DNA of 64,000 nucleotides from UBA1351 sp963677885 (GCA_963677885.1 OY782500.1:1922001-1986000); one strand, 5' to 3'; shown: positions 49,254-59,712, counted from the first letter of the stretch. Numbers and translations are program-made. Notes: generated by a model from the letters alone, not told the origin.

Positions 49254-50423
49254 TTAATCATCCAGATATAGAACTTGAAAATATGAAGTGGTCTCTATGC
49301 TGTTTAGTTGCCCACTGATTTTTGCTGAGTTGCTGTGATTAAAAATCACTGGCCTTGTCTCCCCATACATCTTGTCCATCAACAGCATCAAAAGCCCGTA
49401 GGTACTTGGGGAATCAATATAGTCGTTGGACAAATGGCTCATGGTCTCGTAATCATTAGTCCTTATCAATTCTCTTGTATAGGCATCATTATTTTCAGCC
49501 TCTTCCAGTGTCAAATAATGAGAAAAATCAATGGATCCTACCAATAAAGTCTTCCTGTCTCCAATAGCTTCATAGAGTATTTGAGCCAATCTTGAAAGAT
49601 CAGACAAATCTCTGGTCTCAGCCAACATAAGAGACAGGACCTTGGCTTGTGGAAAGTAGGTTTTAATATATGGCATATGAACCAACTGACCATGTTCTAT
49701 GGAAAGATAAGACTCATCTGCCACATTGATCAGACCTCCCCATTCCTCATTTTCCTGAGTCAGATCGTAAATCAATTCTTCGTCAATAGGAATCACCCCT
49801 TGATATGTATAATAGTCACTGGCTCCTATCTGAACCCTTGGTCCTGCCGTGTAGTGGTTGGGACTGATGATAACAATCAAGTCATAGTCACCTGCCTGGC
49901 TCACTGCTTGGTAAAAGTCTGCAATAAAGCTGTTGGCTACCAAGTGGTGGGGAATGATGCCACCTATGACAGTCTCACTCTCCTCCAATTGGATTTTTTG
50001 GTAGTCACCGGATTGGTAGAAGGTCTCACCGGTGACACCTTGTAGAAAGGTTTCTTCCATGATGGCTTGTCTTGTATCAACTTGGTCCATCCGGTATTCA
50101 TCAAGGAGACTGCCTGTCTCTTCCGAAAAACCAGACTCCATCATCCTATCTTCCCGGTTCACACTTTCATCAGTTTCAATACCTATTTCGTCTGTCCAGG
50201 GAGTATCGTCTGCCTCAGGAGTTCCGTCTAGTCTAGGAGTATCGTCTGCCTCAGGAGTATCGTTTCCACACATGGACAGCTTATCAATGGATTGATCCGG
50301 CAACAAACTTTCACTTGGGTCATTGGTCTCTACTAAAGTACAACTAGTTAGAAGAAAGAATATACTCCAGATGATACCAAGACCATATGTCACTTTTATT
50401 TTTATTCTTCGATTGTCACCCAT
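49254..50423 (-). CDS. Memo-like (AmmeMemoRadiSam system protein B) lipoprotein
   Basis: This 389-residue protein has a lipoprotein signal (GLGIIWSIFFLLTSC) and then a low-complexity acidic linker with repeated DDTP units (about 45-75). A Memo domain follows with GGIIPHHLVANSFIADFYQA, IISPNHYTAG and LVGSIDFSHYLTLEEA; the conserved His residues are in place. Memo proteins are a nonheme-iron dioxygenase-like fold linked in bacteria with AMMECR1 and radical SAM partners, neither of which is seen here. Secretion of a Memo protein is unusual. The gene overlaps the alpha-2-macroglobulin-like gene by 22 bases. Confidence 0.85.
   Translation of the reverse strand: MGDNRRIKIKVTYGLGIIWSIFFLLTSCTLVETNDPSESLLPDQSIDKLSMCGNDTPEADDTPRLDGTPEADDTPWTDEIGIETDESVNREDRMMESGFSEETGSLLDEYRMDQVDTRQAIMEETFLQGVTGETFYQSGDYQKIQLEESETVIGGIIPHHLVANSFIADFYQAVSQAGDYDLIVIISPNHYTAGPRVQIGASDYYTYQGVIPIDEELIYDLTQENEEWGGLINVADESYLSIEHGQLVHMPYIKTYFPQAKVLSLMLAETRDLSDLSRLAQILYEAIGDRKTLLVGSIDFSHYLTLEEAENNDAYTRELIRTNDYETMSHLSNDYIDSPSTYGLLMLLMDKMYGETRPVIFNHSNSAKISGQLNSIETTSYFQVLYLDD
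50201..50258. repeat. 22-bp direct repeat coding the Memo linker
   Basis: GAGTATCGTCTGCCTCAGGA followed by GT occurs at 50201-50222 and again at 50237-50258 (36 bp apart). On the coding strand it gives the repeated (T)PEADDTP units, a likely site of copy-number slippage. Confidence 0.8.
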
Positions 50424-53400
50424 GTTTCTTCACCAATCCAAATTTTTCCTTCCCACCGTCTCGCAAAGACACATGGTTCGCTTTTATAGGTTCCCTGTGA
50501 AGTCGCTTTGGCTAGATACCGGAAGGTTAAAGAGGATGCACTGCGGTAGTTCCATGTCGCACCACCTCTTAGGTCTACCATCTGACCAATACTGTCTCCA
50601 TAGAGATAAGTGGATGTAGGGTCATCCAGAACTTTCACAAAAGCCAAGCCAGCCGGTAAAACATCTTGAATAGTAAAATACTTTGAACCACCCAGATTGG
50701 TGATGACAAGTTCAACGACCACCTCGTCTCCAACATGTATCAAACCTCCCTTGGCATTTTTATAGGTTTTGGTAACCGACACTTCCTGACCAGCCACATC
50801 ATCAGCAAAACCTACGTATTCACGAACGGCGACCAAGTCACCGGTATATTCAATGAGCTTAAAGGTTTTAGCCTCTTCTGCAGTCATGACCAACTCAACC
50901 CTGTCCCTGAATCCAATGGTTGCTGAAGTTTGTACTCCATTTAATTGGTAGACAAAAAGGCTTTCAAGTTCCGGTGGCTCAATCATGGTCATATACATGA
51001 ATTTTTCCGGGTCATCAATTCTAAACTGGAGATTACGTTTATAATTCCAATAGGTAATATGATCATAAATACGTTTGGCATCTTCCATACGACCCATTTC
51101 TATCATGACCGCCAGCATATTGAACTGCATCATTTCATCTGTTTCTTTATCAGCACTGTACACTATAGGCAACTGATCTTTGGAAAAGTCTTCTTCATAG
51201 GCAATAAATTGCAAGATCTGTTCAGCTCTGGAGTACTTGCCTGCATCGAGACATCCTCGCAGCAGGATCATCTTGGCCTCAAGACTTGTAATCCTGTCCC
51301 ATTCTTTTACAATTTCATCGTATATATCAGGACTTTCTATTCCCGCTTCAACAGCCATCCATATATAGGACATGACATTTTCGTTGATGACTTTTTCCCA
51401 ACCGTATCCAAGGTCCTTCTGCTTGGTCAATGTTTCTATCAATCGATCATAGATGTATGTATCCACACAGTCTCCATAACCGATTGCCATAAGCCTTGCA
51501 GTCAATACTGCATCGACTCCAGCAGCATTCAGTGGTTTGATGATTCCGTTAACCGATGGGATGTTAACAAGATTTCTGTCCGTATCATCCCCAAAAAGGT
51601 CAGCCTTGTACCAGTCTGCCAATATTCCAACGATCCGCCTTCCGTTGTGGTCATCTCTTCTCCATGAGGCCAATGAACTCAATGTGTTATAAAAAATACG
51701 TGCTTCCTCATTATAAATAGAAAGGCTGGAAACATTTTCATTATGGGTAATGGTCAAATCATCCGATAACGCTTCTTCAATTACCATATCATAGTTGGCT
51801 ATATGATCAGTTACTTCCATAGGTAATCTAACACCGTCCCAGTGTTCATCAACAGATACAGATGCCTCAATCATGTAATCATCAAGGGGCAGTTTGCCTA
51901 ATTGGATCTGGACCCTTTCACCGAATTCTGCTTCTATCGTCTCTTCTTGAACCTGATTGCCTTGTCCATCAAAGAGGACCATCTTATAGGTAGCAGATTT
52001 GCCAAGTAAGGAAAGATCACCGGCTGACTTCATACTGATGCCAATATCATCACCTTCCAGATAGCGTTCTTCACTCATAAGATCTACAAAGAAGGGTAAT
52101 CCGGAGGATACGTTGGCAACTTTTTTGTCACATAGAAGCCGACCATCATAACCCGTTAGGGTAACCCTCCAGCTTGTGATATTATCCGGCAAAAGGAAAG
52201 AGCCATTATAAATACCTGATTGGTCTACCATTATATTTTGGAAATATGTTGTATCCTGGAAATCATCTCTGAAGGCTTCACCACCACCTTCACCACCTTT
52301 TTCTGCCATATTGGGACTATCCGTAATTGGAGTAAGCAGGAAGGATGCAATAATATTCGGATTATAATCACCCTGATACATTTCACGAAGTGGATCATCA
52401 TCGTCTTCGATAATATCAAAAATCGCTTCATCCACAACGCTGACATTCACTCCGGCACTTGTAGGATTTCCATCCCTGTCAAGACAGGTTACCTGATAAT
52501 TAACAGTCTCTCCCGGTCTATAGGCTTCCTTGTCGAAACTTACGGACAAGTCCAACTCCAAAGAAGAGTAATCAACCAGTATATAACGTTCCATATTCCA
52601 GTTATTAAACATAAATGAGCCGTTGTAATAAATGGCTTTTAAATGGGTATCCGGCATCCTGGACTCATCCATCACAATATTAATCAAGGAGTCTTCTGTC
52701 ATATGATAGTGATTGATTCCATCTCTTTCCTCAACAATTAAGAGTTTATCGATGTCACTTTCGATCGATTGACCATTAAAGAGGAGTTCTAAAGATAGGG
52801 ATTCATTAAGGTCATAGCTGGAATACCACCAGTTTTCCTCTCCTGATGCCTGACCCCTGACATCCAACCGAAAACCTTCCTCGTTAACATCATAGGGCTG
52901 GTACCACTTGCTTGTATAATAATAAGCAGCCTCGCTAATGGTTCTGTCTTGACCGTCTTTAGTCGTTAAAGTAGCTGTATAGAACCTGCCATCAATAAAA
53001 CCGTCATATTCAACTTGAGCCTGACCTTTTTCATCCGTTATTGCTGATCCGGTATAAACGATGGATTCATGTTTGATATTTTTATAAACATTATATTGGG
53101 TTTTATAGATAGCATTATATTTCTGTTCAACGAAAACCCGTTCATAATAGGTTTCCTTTATGCTGATATTAAAGTCTTTTCCTGAAACAGGATTACCTTT
53201 AAAGGTATCATAATCATAAGGATCGGCAGATTCACTGACTATGATATCATGACAGGACACATGAATGGTTCCCATAGATCCTTGCCCTTCAATAGAGCCT
53301 TCTACCATCATGTCTCTTGGAAAAATATTCAAATATTCTGTTTGGTATAAATAGTAATTCTGAATATTGTTGGCATAGGCTTGAATATAGGCATAGGTTG

Positions 53401-55306
53401 GTCTCCAGTTGGTTGATTCGTAGTGCGCTGTCAGTTCAGCTTCCATCAGTCCATTATCGCTGTACAATTTCAACTGGCCAACGCTCTTATCTTCATGTTT
53501 AAACTTAATACTTCTCTGATTAAACTCAACATTAATACTGGCTCCTGCAACAGGCGTCCCATCATAATAAGATAATTTTCCACGGAATGTAATCTGATCA
53601 CCACTGGCAATATTTTTCTTATCCAGGGATGTATCCATAACATATTTTGGTTTTTCAAAATTACTGATATAGCAATACTCACTCATCAGGAATTCATCAC
53701 CAACATATACTTGAATCATACCCTCATTATGCTTCACTTCTTCAAAATCAAATGATGTTTGAAAGAGACCATAAGCATCCACACTTGCTTCCTTCGTTTC
53801 AATGACTGCTCCGCCTACCCAAAAACGAATCTCTACCTTGTCAGTAGAATATCCTCTTCTGTCTTTTAGAAATCCATTAACCCTAATTGTATCCGACTCT
53901 CGATAAATTTCCCTATCGGTATCTAAATAAGAGTAGAACTGATATCTTAAGGAATCATTGGACTTTCTGACTTCCATGGGCATGTATAAGATTTCATCAG
54001 GAGTTTCTATTTCCACAATTGCCTTTTTCTCCTGAACCATCTCATAATCAAAGACATTAAAACCATCGGATCCAAGACTGCCAATAAGCTGGCCATCAAT
54101 TCGAACCTGACCGTCAAGACTACCACCGGCACTATCAGCAAGCCAAACCAAGACTTCGTTTTTATCAGCTGTAAAGTAGGCACATTTTTCTGTTACCTGG
54201 GCAAAAAAACCTTTTTGCTCGCTTCCTAAGTCGGCAACAAAATAATATATGCCTTTATCAAGGTTTTCTTCCAGAATGATATAGCCACCATAATATTGAC
54301 CGGATTCAAAGGACACTCCGATATCTTGAAGATATCTTCCATTGCCTTCCTCGGTTAACTGATTAACAATTGCCGATACAGACTCCATAGCCATAATCTC
54401 TGTCACTTGCTGATCAATAGCATATACTGAAAATTTATCCAACTTGCTTTTTATACTCTTATCTCCATAATAGGATATTTGCTGAACACCATCTGCTGAC
54501 AGGACATTATAATTTCCATCTCCAAAATTCACATAAATGCTGTTCCGATCGCTAACACTAAAACTAAACGAAGAGCTTTCCAATACACTTCCTTCCTTTT
54601 CGTAACCGGGAAGTATAGACACTTCATAGTATATGTTGGTTTCCAAATCATTTTTAGGAACAAACCGTAGGATATTCTCACTGATTTTAAGTTCTCCCGG
54701 AACAGCCGGGCTTATGGAAAAATATTCCTTTATATTTTCATCGATAGGTAGATTGAATTTTATTTCTACAATAGTATTGGTTTTTGCCTCATAACTTCCG
54801 TCAGATGGGTAAACAGACGCCACCTCCAAATTAGGCATAGTAAGAAAAGAATCCCCATACAAGGTATTCTCATAGGTATATTTTGCTTTGACAAGAGTTC
54901 CTCTTTCTAGTAACTCATTAAAAGAAATTTCATAAGACAAGTCATCTAATTGAACCACTTCAAAATCTATAGCTGGTTCAAAGCTTAGGTTCTTACTTAT
55001 ATCATCTATAGACACTTTTTCAAAATGCGTCATAAGCAGATGTGTATTCGTTAAGACACCCATTTCACTGGTATTGGTTGGTTCGAATTCAACAAGTGGC
55101 CCCGCTACAAAGGGTTCTTTTATGACATCGGCCTCATCAATAATGTCATCTACGTGGGCAGGTTCCGGGTCCACTTGGACTTCATCCACAACCTCTGGTT
55201 CCACTTCAACTAACGCTTCTTCTAAGCTGCTGCCGGCAATGACAATCCCTACAATTATCAAAAGTCCAATAGACAGCATCAATGCTACTCTTCCTCTAGT
55301 ATTCAT
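50402..55306 (-). CDS. Alpha-2-macroglobulin-like secreted protein
   Basis: This 1634-residue protein has an N-terminal membrane anchor (VALMLSIGLLIIVGIVIAGS) and a long series of Ig-like macroglobulin domains. An A2M core segment near residues 1010-1060 (IYNGSFLLPDNITSWRVTLT) matches the family signature. An alpha/alpha-toroid-like thioester-domain region follows from about 1200 (FYNTLSSLASWRRDDHNGRR). A C-terminal beta domain (IQDVLPAGLAFVKVL) resembles those of bacterial A2M. The CxEQ thioester motif is not visible, so covalent trapping of proteases is unlikely. Bacterial A2Ms are thought to protect the cell surface from host or rival proteases. ATG at 55306 has GGGAGG ahead. It is the first gene of a run that includes a secreted Memo and a peptidase. 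Confidence 0.88.
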   Translation of the reverse strand: MNTRGRVALMLSIGLLIIVGIVIAGSSLEEALVEVEPEVVDEVQVDPEPAHVDDIIDEADVIKEPFVAGPLVEFEPTNTSEMGVLTNTHLLMTHFEKVSIDDISKNLSFEPAIDFEVVQLDDLSYEISFNELLERGTLVKAKYTYENTLYGDSFLTMPNLEVASVYPSDGSYEAKTNTIVEIKFNLPIDENIKEYFSISPAVPGELKISENILRFVPKNDLETNIYYEVSILPGYEKEGSVLESSSFSFSVSDRNSIYVNFGDGNYNVLSADGVQQISYYGDKSIKSKLDKFSVYAIDQQVTEIMAMESVSAIVNQLTEEGNGRYLQDIGVSFESGQYYGGYIILEENLDKGIYYFVADLGSEQKGFFAQVTEKCAYFTADKNEVLVWLADSAGGSLDGQVRIDGQLIGSLGSDGFNVFDYEMVQEKKAIVEIETPDEILYMPMEVRKSNDSLRYQFYSYLDTDREIYRESDTIRVNGFLKDRRGYSTDKVEIRFWVGGAVIETKEASVDAYGLFQTSFDFEEVKHNEGMIQVYVGDEFLMSEYCYISNFEKPKYVMDTSLDKKNIASGDQITFRGKLSYYDGTPVAGASINVEFNQRSIKFKHEDKSVGQLKLYSDNGLMEAELTAHYESTNWRPTYAYIQAYANNIQNYYLYQTEYLNIFPRDMMVEGSIEGQGSMGTIHVSCHDIIVSESADPYDYDTFKGNPVSGKDFNISIKETYYERVFVEQKYNAIYKTQYNVYKNIKHESIVYTGSAITDEKGQAQVEYDGFIDGRFYTATLTTKDGQDRTISEAAYYYTSKWYQPYDVNEEGFRLDVRGQASGEENWWYSSYDLNESLSLELLFNGQSIESDIDKLLIVEERDGINHYHMTEDSLINIVMDESRMPDTHLKAIYYNGSFMFNNWNMERYILVDYSSLELDLSVSFDKEAYRPGETVNYQVTCLDRDGNPTSAGVNVSVVDEAIFDIIEDDDDPLREMYQGDYNPNIIASFLLTPITDSPNMAEKGGEGGGEAFRDDFQDTTYFQNIMVDQSGIYNGSFLLPDNITSWRVTLTGYDGRLLCDKKVANVSSGLPFFVDLMSEERYLEGDDIGISMKSAGDLSLLGKSATYKMVLFDGQGNQVQEETIEAEFGERVQIQLGKLPLDDYMIEASVSVDEHWDGVRLPMEVTDHIANYDMVIEEALSDDLTITHNENVSSLSIYNEEARIFYNTLSSLASWRRDDHNGRRIVGILADWYKADLFGDDTDRNLVNIPSVNGIIKPLNAAGVDAVLTARLMAIGYGDCVDTYIYDRLIETLTKQKDLGYGWEKVINENVMSYIWMAVEAGIESPDIYDEIVKEWDRITSLEAKMILLRGCLDAGKYSRAEQILQFIAYEEDFSKDQLPIVYSADKETDEMMQFNMLAVMIEMGRMEDAKRIYDHITYWNYKRNLQFRIDDPEKFMYMTMIEPPELESLFVYQLNGVQTSATIGFRDRVELVMTAEEAKTFKLIEYTGDLVAVREYVGFADDVAGQEVSVTKTYKNAKGGLIHVGDEVVVELVITNLGGSKYFTIQDVLPAGLAFVKVLDDPTSTYLYGDSIGQMVDLRGGATWNYRSASSLTFRYLAKATSQGTYKSEPCVFARRWEGKIWIGEETWVTIEE

Positions 55307-55407
55307 TTTTTCCTCCCGATTCATCCATAAAAGACATGTGTTTATCTATATCTATTTTATCAAAAGAGTGAATAATAAGAAAACAATTTAAGAAATTTGT
55401 AAGAAAA

Positions 55408-55428
55408 AAGCACCTTCAAAAGGTGCTT
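55408..55428 (-). terminator. Intrinsic terminator after chemoreceptor gene
   Basis: AAGCACCTT (55408-55416) and AAGGTGCTT (55420-55428), 3-base loop, then a T run on the minus strand. It ends the gene at 55470-57470. Confidence 0.88.
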
Positions 55429-55469
55429 CCTTCTACATATTAGGTGGGGTATATCCAAAGGAGAATATC

Positions 55470-57470
55470 CTAACTTCTAAACCGGCTCATATCCTCTTCA
55501 AGTTTTCTGCCAAGTTCTTTCAAGAGCTCAGCTTGACTGGATATTTCCTGACTGACGGCGCACTGTTCTTCGCTGGCGGCAACAACCTGGCCAGTTTCCC
55601 CAAGACTGCCATAAATGGATGCCTTCATATCTTCACTGACATGTAGACATTGGAGACCGCTGGCCTTGGTCTTTTCCATAACCTTTTCCGACTCTTTGAG
55701 CTGGCCGGCAAATTCTTGAATACCTTGGGTTATTTTTTTATATGATTCGGCAGATTCATTAATGAAAATCATACCTTCCTGGATCACTTGATTTTCAAGT
55801 TCTATGGAATCACTGACCTCTTTTACTTCAGACTCCAGCTCTTCCATAATCTGTTTTGTTTGATAAGAGGATTGTCCCGCAAGAAAAGCAAGTTTTCTAA
55901 CCTCTTCTGCAACAACAGCAAAACCTTTGCCCTGGTACCCTGCTCTTGCCGCTTCAATGGCTGCATTAAGGGCAAGAAGATTGGTTTGATCCGCAATATT
56001 ATCAATTTCTTTATTAATGGTTTGTACGGCTTTTGACTTGTCATTGAGAAGGTTTATCTTACCAAGAACCATATCGGTTGACCTATGAATTCTTTTCATA
56101 TGGATCTGGGTCCTGTCCATGACAGAAAGTCCATGATCAGCTGTATCTCTTATTTCACTAATCCCTTCATTCATCTCAACCATAAATAGGCTGGCCCACT
56201 CCAGGTCTTTTACAATTGCCTCCATCTCACCAACCAAACCTTGACTGAGTGTAAGCTGGCCTTCATTGAGGCGATTAATGGCTTCCATGGAAGCAGCAAC
56301 ATCTTCGCTGGCACTTCTATTCTCACTGGCAGACTGATTCATATATTCACCTGTTCGATTCAACTCCTCAGCTGACAGGCTAATTCCCCTAATAATGTCA
56401 CTGAATTTATCAATCATCTGATGGAGGCTGACTTCCATTTGATCCAACTCGTCTTTAGATGCAGCGCCACCATGAAAATTTCTTTTTCTTAAATCACCAT
56501 CAGCAACTTGATGTAAATCCGACTGTATCCTTCGAATCCTTTTTATCTGCCTATTCACATCTACATAAGTAAAGACAAGGGATAAAACAAGTATGAATAC
56601 CGATATGCCTGCTACCATATATCTTAGCCTGAAAACTGACTCCATATATTCGGATTCAGGTGCTCTAATAATAACAAACCAATCGTTTAGAGGAATATGC
56701 CTATTTAATATTTTTACACCTTCTACTCGAGTAAAAAATTCTCTGTCTTCGTCTTCAGTCAGCTCAGCCAACCTTCCTTCAAGACCGAAATCCTCTATTT
56801 TATGGATATAGGAACCTTGATGAATTGCCTCTTTTGAGGCCAATATCCTTCCATCACCGTCTATCAAAAGCCCTTCACTTGATGAGGAAATATTAACCTC
56901 TCTGACCAGGTCACCGACATAATCCATATCCAGGGACATACATAAAACCCCAACCACATCAAATCCATCATAGACCGGCATACTAATAATCTGTGAAAAC
57001 CCATTACCTTCTAATGCAGGAATTACCTGACTCCAGCATGTTTTTCCACCAATGGCTTCAATAAAATATTCCTGACCACTTACATTTGTATTTTCAACGA
57101 TGGTATGACTACCTGCTATAACCTCTCCATCTGGATTCACATAAAAAGCATATTGGATATGGCCCTGATCTTTTTCTACATATGTCAGCAAAAGATTTCT
57201 AATTTCTCTTTGTATTATCGGACTGGTAAAATCCTGGTCTCTAAACAAATCCAGAGTCGAGAGGGTCATGGCTACCGCTTCAACGTTTTCTGTCTCAGTA
57301 GAAATTTGCTTCAAGGTATTTTCAATGACCAAATCCATTTTTTCCTCAACACCTTCTTTTTCCACTCGATAGAATTGATTAATGGACACTCCACTGATAA
57401 TCCCAATGGTAAGAAGTAGTAAAACTGATCTGGATAGTAAACTTTTGAACAGCATGGACCTGTGTTTCAT
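55470..57470 (-). CDS. Methyl-accepting chemotaxis protein with double Cache domain
   Basis: This 666-residue chemoreceptor has TM1 near 12-32, a large extracellular dCache-type region of about 250 residues (QYAFYVNPDGEVIAGSHTIV; GVLCMSLDMDYVGDLV; GLLIDGDGRILASKEAI), and TM2 at about 285-305. A HAMP domain and the signalling tip (ADQTNLLALNAAIEAARAGY, GFAVVAEEVRKLA) follow. Double-Cache receptors usually sense amino acids or other small organic ligands. It stands alone with its own terminator. Confidence 0.93.
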   Translation of the reverse strand: MKHRSMLFKSLLSRSVLLLLTIGIISGVSINQFYRVEKEGVEEKMDLVIENTLKQISTETENVEAVAMTLSTLDLFRDQDFTSPIIQREIRNLLLTYVEKDQGHIQYAFYVNPDGEVIAGSHTIVENTNVSGQEYFIEAIGGKTCWSQVIPALEGNGFSQIISMPVYDGFDVVGVLCMSLDMDYVGDLVREVNISSSSEGLLIDGDGRILASKEAIHQGSYIHKIEDFGLEGRLAELTEDEDREFFTRVEGVKILNRHIPLNDWFVIIRAPESEYMESVFRLRYMVAGISVFILVLSLVFTYVDVNRQIKRIRRIQSDLHQVADGDLRKRNFHGGAASKDELDQMEVSLHQMIDKFSDIIRGISLSAEELNRTGEYMNQSASENRSASEDVAASMEAINRLNEGQLTLSQGLVGEMEAIVKDLEWASLFMVEMNEGISEIRDTADHGLSVMDRTQIHMKRIHRSTDMVLGKINLLNDKSKAVQTINKEIDNIADQTNLLALNAAIEAARAGYQGKGFAVVAEEVRKLAFLAGQSSYQTKQIMEELESEVKEVSDSIELENQVIQEGMIFINESAESYKKITQGIQEFAGQLKESEKVMEKTKASGLQCLHVSEDMKASIYGSLGETGQVVAASEEQCAVSQEISSQAELLKELGRKLEEDMSRFRS

Positions 57471-57529
57471 AATTGCTTGCCCCCTATAACTCGTTTGTCA
57501 CGATTATACAGGATTCACCTGATAAAATC

Positions 57530-57591
57530 ATAAATCCAGGTATTCAAAATCTTGAAAAAGGGACAAATCAAGATTTTGAACCCTGATTTAT
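57530..57591. repeat. Long inverted repeat after the GH127 gene
   Basis: TTCAAAATCTTGA (57543-57555) pairs with TCAAGATTTTGAA (57568-57580), extended by ATAAATC/GATTTAT (57530-57536, 57585-57591). It lies between the GH127 stop (57640) and the chemoreceptor start. It probably ends GH127 transcription, though no T run is next to it. Confidence 0.7.
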
Positions 57592-57639
57592 CCCTTCTTT
57601 ACTCATAACTTTTAAAGTATATAAAAAGTCATCATATGT

Positions 57640-59592
57640 TTAGCTGTATGGTAACCAAACCCTCATCTCACCTAATCCCCTATTTGACCAGGTATAATAC
57701 GGGACTAAGTTTATGACCGTCTCTTTCACCTCAGGCTTTTCGAAGCTGTACAGGTCATCCGAGATTTCCCGAACAAGCCCTTTGGCCTCCAGGTTTATGA
57801 CACCTTTGAAATCCTGAGATTCTTTTGTTTCAAAAGGAGTATCTTCCATAATATTTAAGTTAATCACCCTATTCCCATTGTCAACGCCTTCTGCACAATA
57901 AATCAATGGGCCTCGCATGACTGCCACTTTATTCGAGTTTGATGGAATTTTAGGATTGGCATATACCATCTTTGCTTCAAGATCAAAGTCTACCGATATG
58001 AGAGTATCTTCAGTAAAATCTCCCTGAATATAGGCATAACCATCTTTTACAAGGCAATCAACCACATGGCCGTCCTTGTGAATTATCGTATGTTCACTCC
58101 AGTAAGGCATACGAATGGCCAGGGTCATGGTCATCTTATGACCATGGGGCTTAAAAACATATCTTAATGCCTTGCCAAAAGGAAGGTCTGATTCCAATTT
58201 AATGACTCCCCCCTTATTGTCCTCTTGACCTTGTACTCCTTGTAAGTCTTGATCATCAATGGTCAATTCTCCACCTACAAAAAGATGTGAGAAAACTGTA
58301 CCGTCCTTTAATCCCCAGGCATATCGACCAATAGAGGGCAGGAGTCTTGCCACGTTGGGAGGGCAGCAGGCACAGGCAAACCAATTGGGTCTTGTGGGCA
58401 GTGCATGTCGATGGGTAACTGCCTTACCTGAGATACCGGGAATAGCCTCCAAAGGATTCACATAGAAGAACTTAGTCCCATCCAACTGCATACCTGGTAA
58501 TACACTATTGTAGAGAGCTCTTTCCATAACATCTGCATACTTGCTGTTGGTATCTAACTCAAGCATACGACGGCCGAAGAAAATCAACCCAATAGCCGCA
58601 CAGGTTTCAGCGTAAGCAGTATCATTTGGCAGGTGATAGTCTTCAGTAAATGCTTCTCCTTCATAAGCAGAACCGATAGAACCTGTTACATACATCCTTT
58701 TGTTTTCTATGCTCTTCCATAGGGTCTGGCATGATTCTTTTAGCTCATCATCACCATTAACAAGGGCTGCTTCAGCCATTGCAGCATAAAGGTATACAGC
58801 ACGAACAGCATGACCGACTGCATCTTTTTGGTCTCTTACCGGTTCGTGGGCTTGTGAATAGGCATAATTAGCCGGTGCCGTATTTCCCCAGGGAGACCAG
58901 TCATTTTTTTCTCTTTCCTTGTCATAAAAGCGGGTATCCACACCACGAACATCAATAAAGTGGTCGGCAAGGATTTTGAAATGGTCGTTACCGGTAGCCT
59001 CATACATACGAAGAAGGGCCAGTTCTACTTCAGGATGTCCAGGATAGCCTTCTGCTTTTTCAACAATAAAACGCTGATAAATATGCTCACCCATTCTGGA
59101 CATGATATCAAGAAGGACTGACTTTCCGGTTACATCATAATAGGCTACCGCCGCCTCCATCATATGTCCGGCACAATATAGCTCATGGGCCAGCTGAAGG
59201 TTGGTCCACCTAAGTTCCGGTGATTTGACTGTAAAATATGTGTTCAAATATCCATCTTCCCACTGGGCTCTACCAATTAGGTCGATGATATCATCACATC
59301 TTTTTTCCAAATCAGGATCTGGAAAGAGTTGTAAGGAATAAGCTGCTGCCTCCAACCACTTAGCCACATCAGAGTCCTGAAAAACCATACCGTAAAAGTC
59401 CTGATCAACTGCACCACTTTCAAGCTTCTTAGCCGCCAATTCAAAATTTCCGATAGCCTGGCTTTTCTCACCTACATCTTGTTGATCATGAAGGATCTGT
59501 TCCTGATAGGGAATCACAACCTCCTTGATTAATTGTTCATATCCATTAAAGAAAGGATCATCTACTCTAAACTTCTTAAATAAATCTTTCAT
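57640..59592 (-). CDS. Glycoside hydrolase family 127, beta-L-arabinofuranosidase type
   Basis: This 650-residue alpha/alpha-barrel enzyme of GH127 removes beta-L-arabinofuranose from plant glycans and hydroxyproline-linked arabinans. The family motif CACCPPN (about 402-408) includes the cysteine nucleophile and zinc ligands, with a partner glutamate expected in an upstream loop. Other family stretches are AQWEDGYLNTYFTVKSPELR-like and GEAFTEDYHLPNDTAYAETC. There is no signal peptide, so it acts on imported oligosaccharides. The ATG at 59592 is used; GGAGG lies ahead. An AraC gene is encoded upstream in the same direction. Confidence 0.92.
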   Translation of the reverse strand: MKDLFKKFRVDDPFFNGYEQLIKEVVIPYQEQILHDQQDVGEKSQAIGNFELAAKKLESGAVDQDFYGMVFQDSDVAKWLEAAAYSLQLFPDPDLEKRCDDIIDLIGRAQWEDGYLNTYFTVKSPELRWTNLQLAHELYCAGHMMEAAVAYYDVTGKSVLLDIMSRMGEHIYQRFIVEKAEGYPGHPEVELALLRMYEATGNDHFKILADHFIDVRGVDTRFYDKEREKNDWSPWGNTAPANYAYSQAHEPVRDQKDAVGHAVRAVYLYAAMAEAALVNGDDELKESCQTLWKSIENKRMYVTGSIGSAYEGEAFTEDYHLPNDTAYAETCAAIGLIFFGRRMLELDTNSKYADVMERALYNSVLPGMQLDGTKFFYVNPLEAIPGISGKAVTHRHALPTRPNWFACACCPPNVARLLPSIGRYAWGLKDGTVFSHLFVGGELTIDDQDLQGVQGQEDNKGGVIKLESDLPFGKALRYVFKPHGHKMTMTLAIRMPYWSEHTIIHKDGHVVDCLVKDGYAYIQGDFTEDTLISVDFDLEAKMVYANPKIPSNSNKVAVMRGPLIYCAEGVDNGNRVINLNIMEDTPFETKESQDFKGVINLEAKGLVREISDDLYSFEKPEVKETVINLVPYYTWSNRGLGEMRVWLPYS

Positions 59593-59712
59593 CAAAAAAA
59601 CCTCCGCAATTCAGTATATATGTATTATATTCCTGATAAATAGGAGGTTGAATAGACTTTTTTCTTATTTATTTGTATTTTTTTCGTATTTAGAAACTTT
59701 GAAGGAAAAGAC

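Noticed and set aside
50945..51667. 240-residue plus-strand open frame
   Set aside because: It is antisense to the alpha-2-macroglobulin-like gene; its translation is rich in His, Phe and Ile without family features and it lacks a ribosome site.
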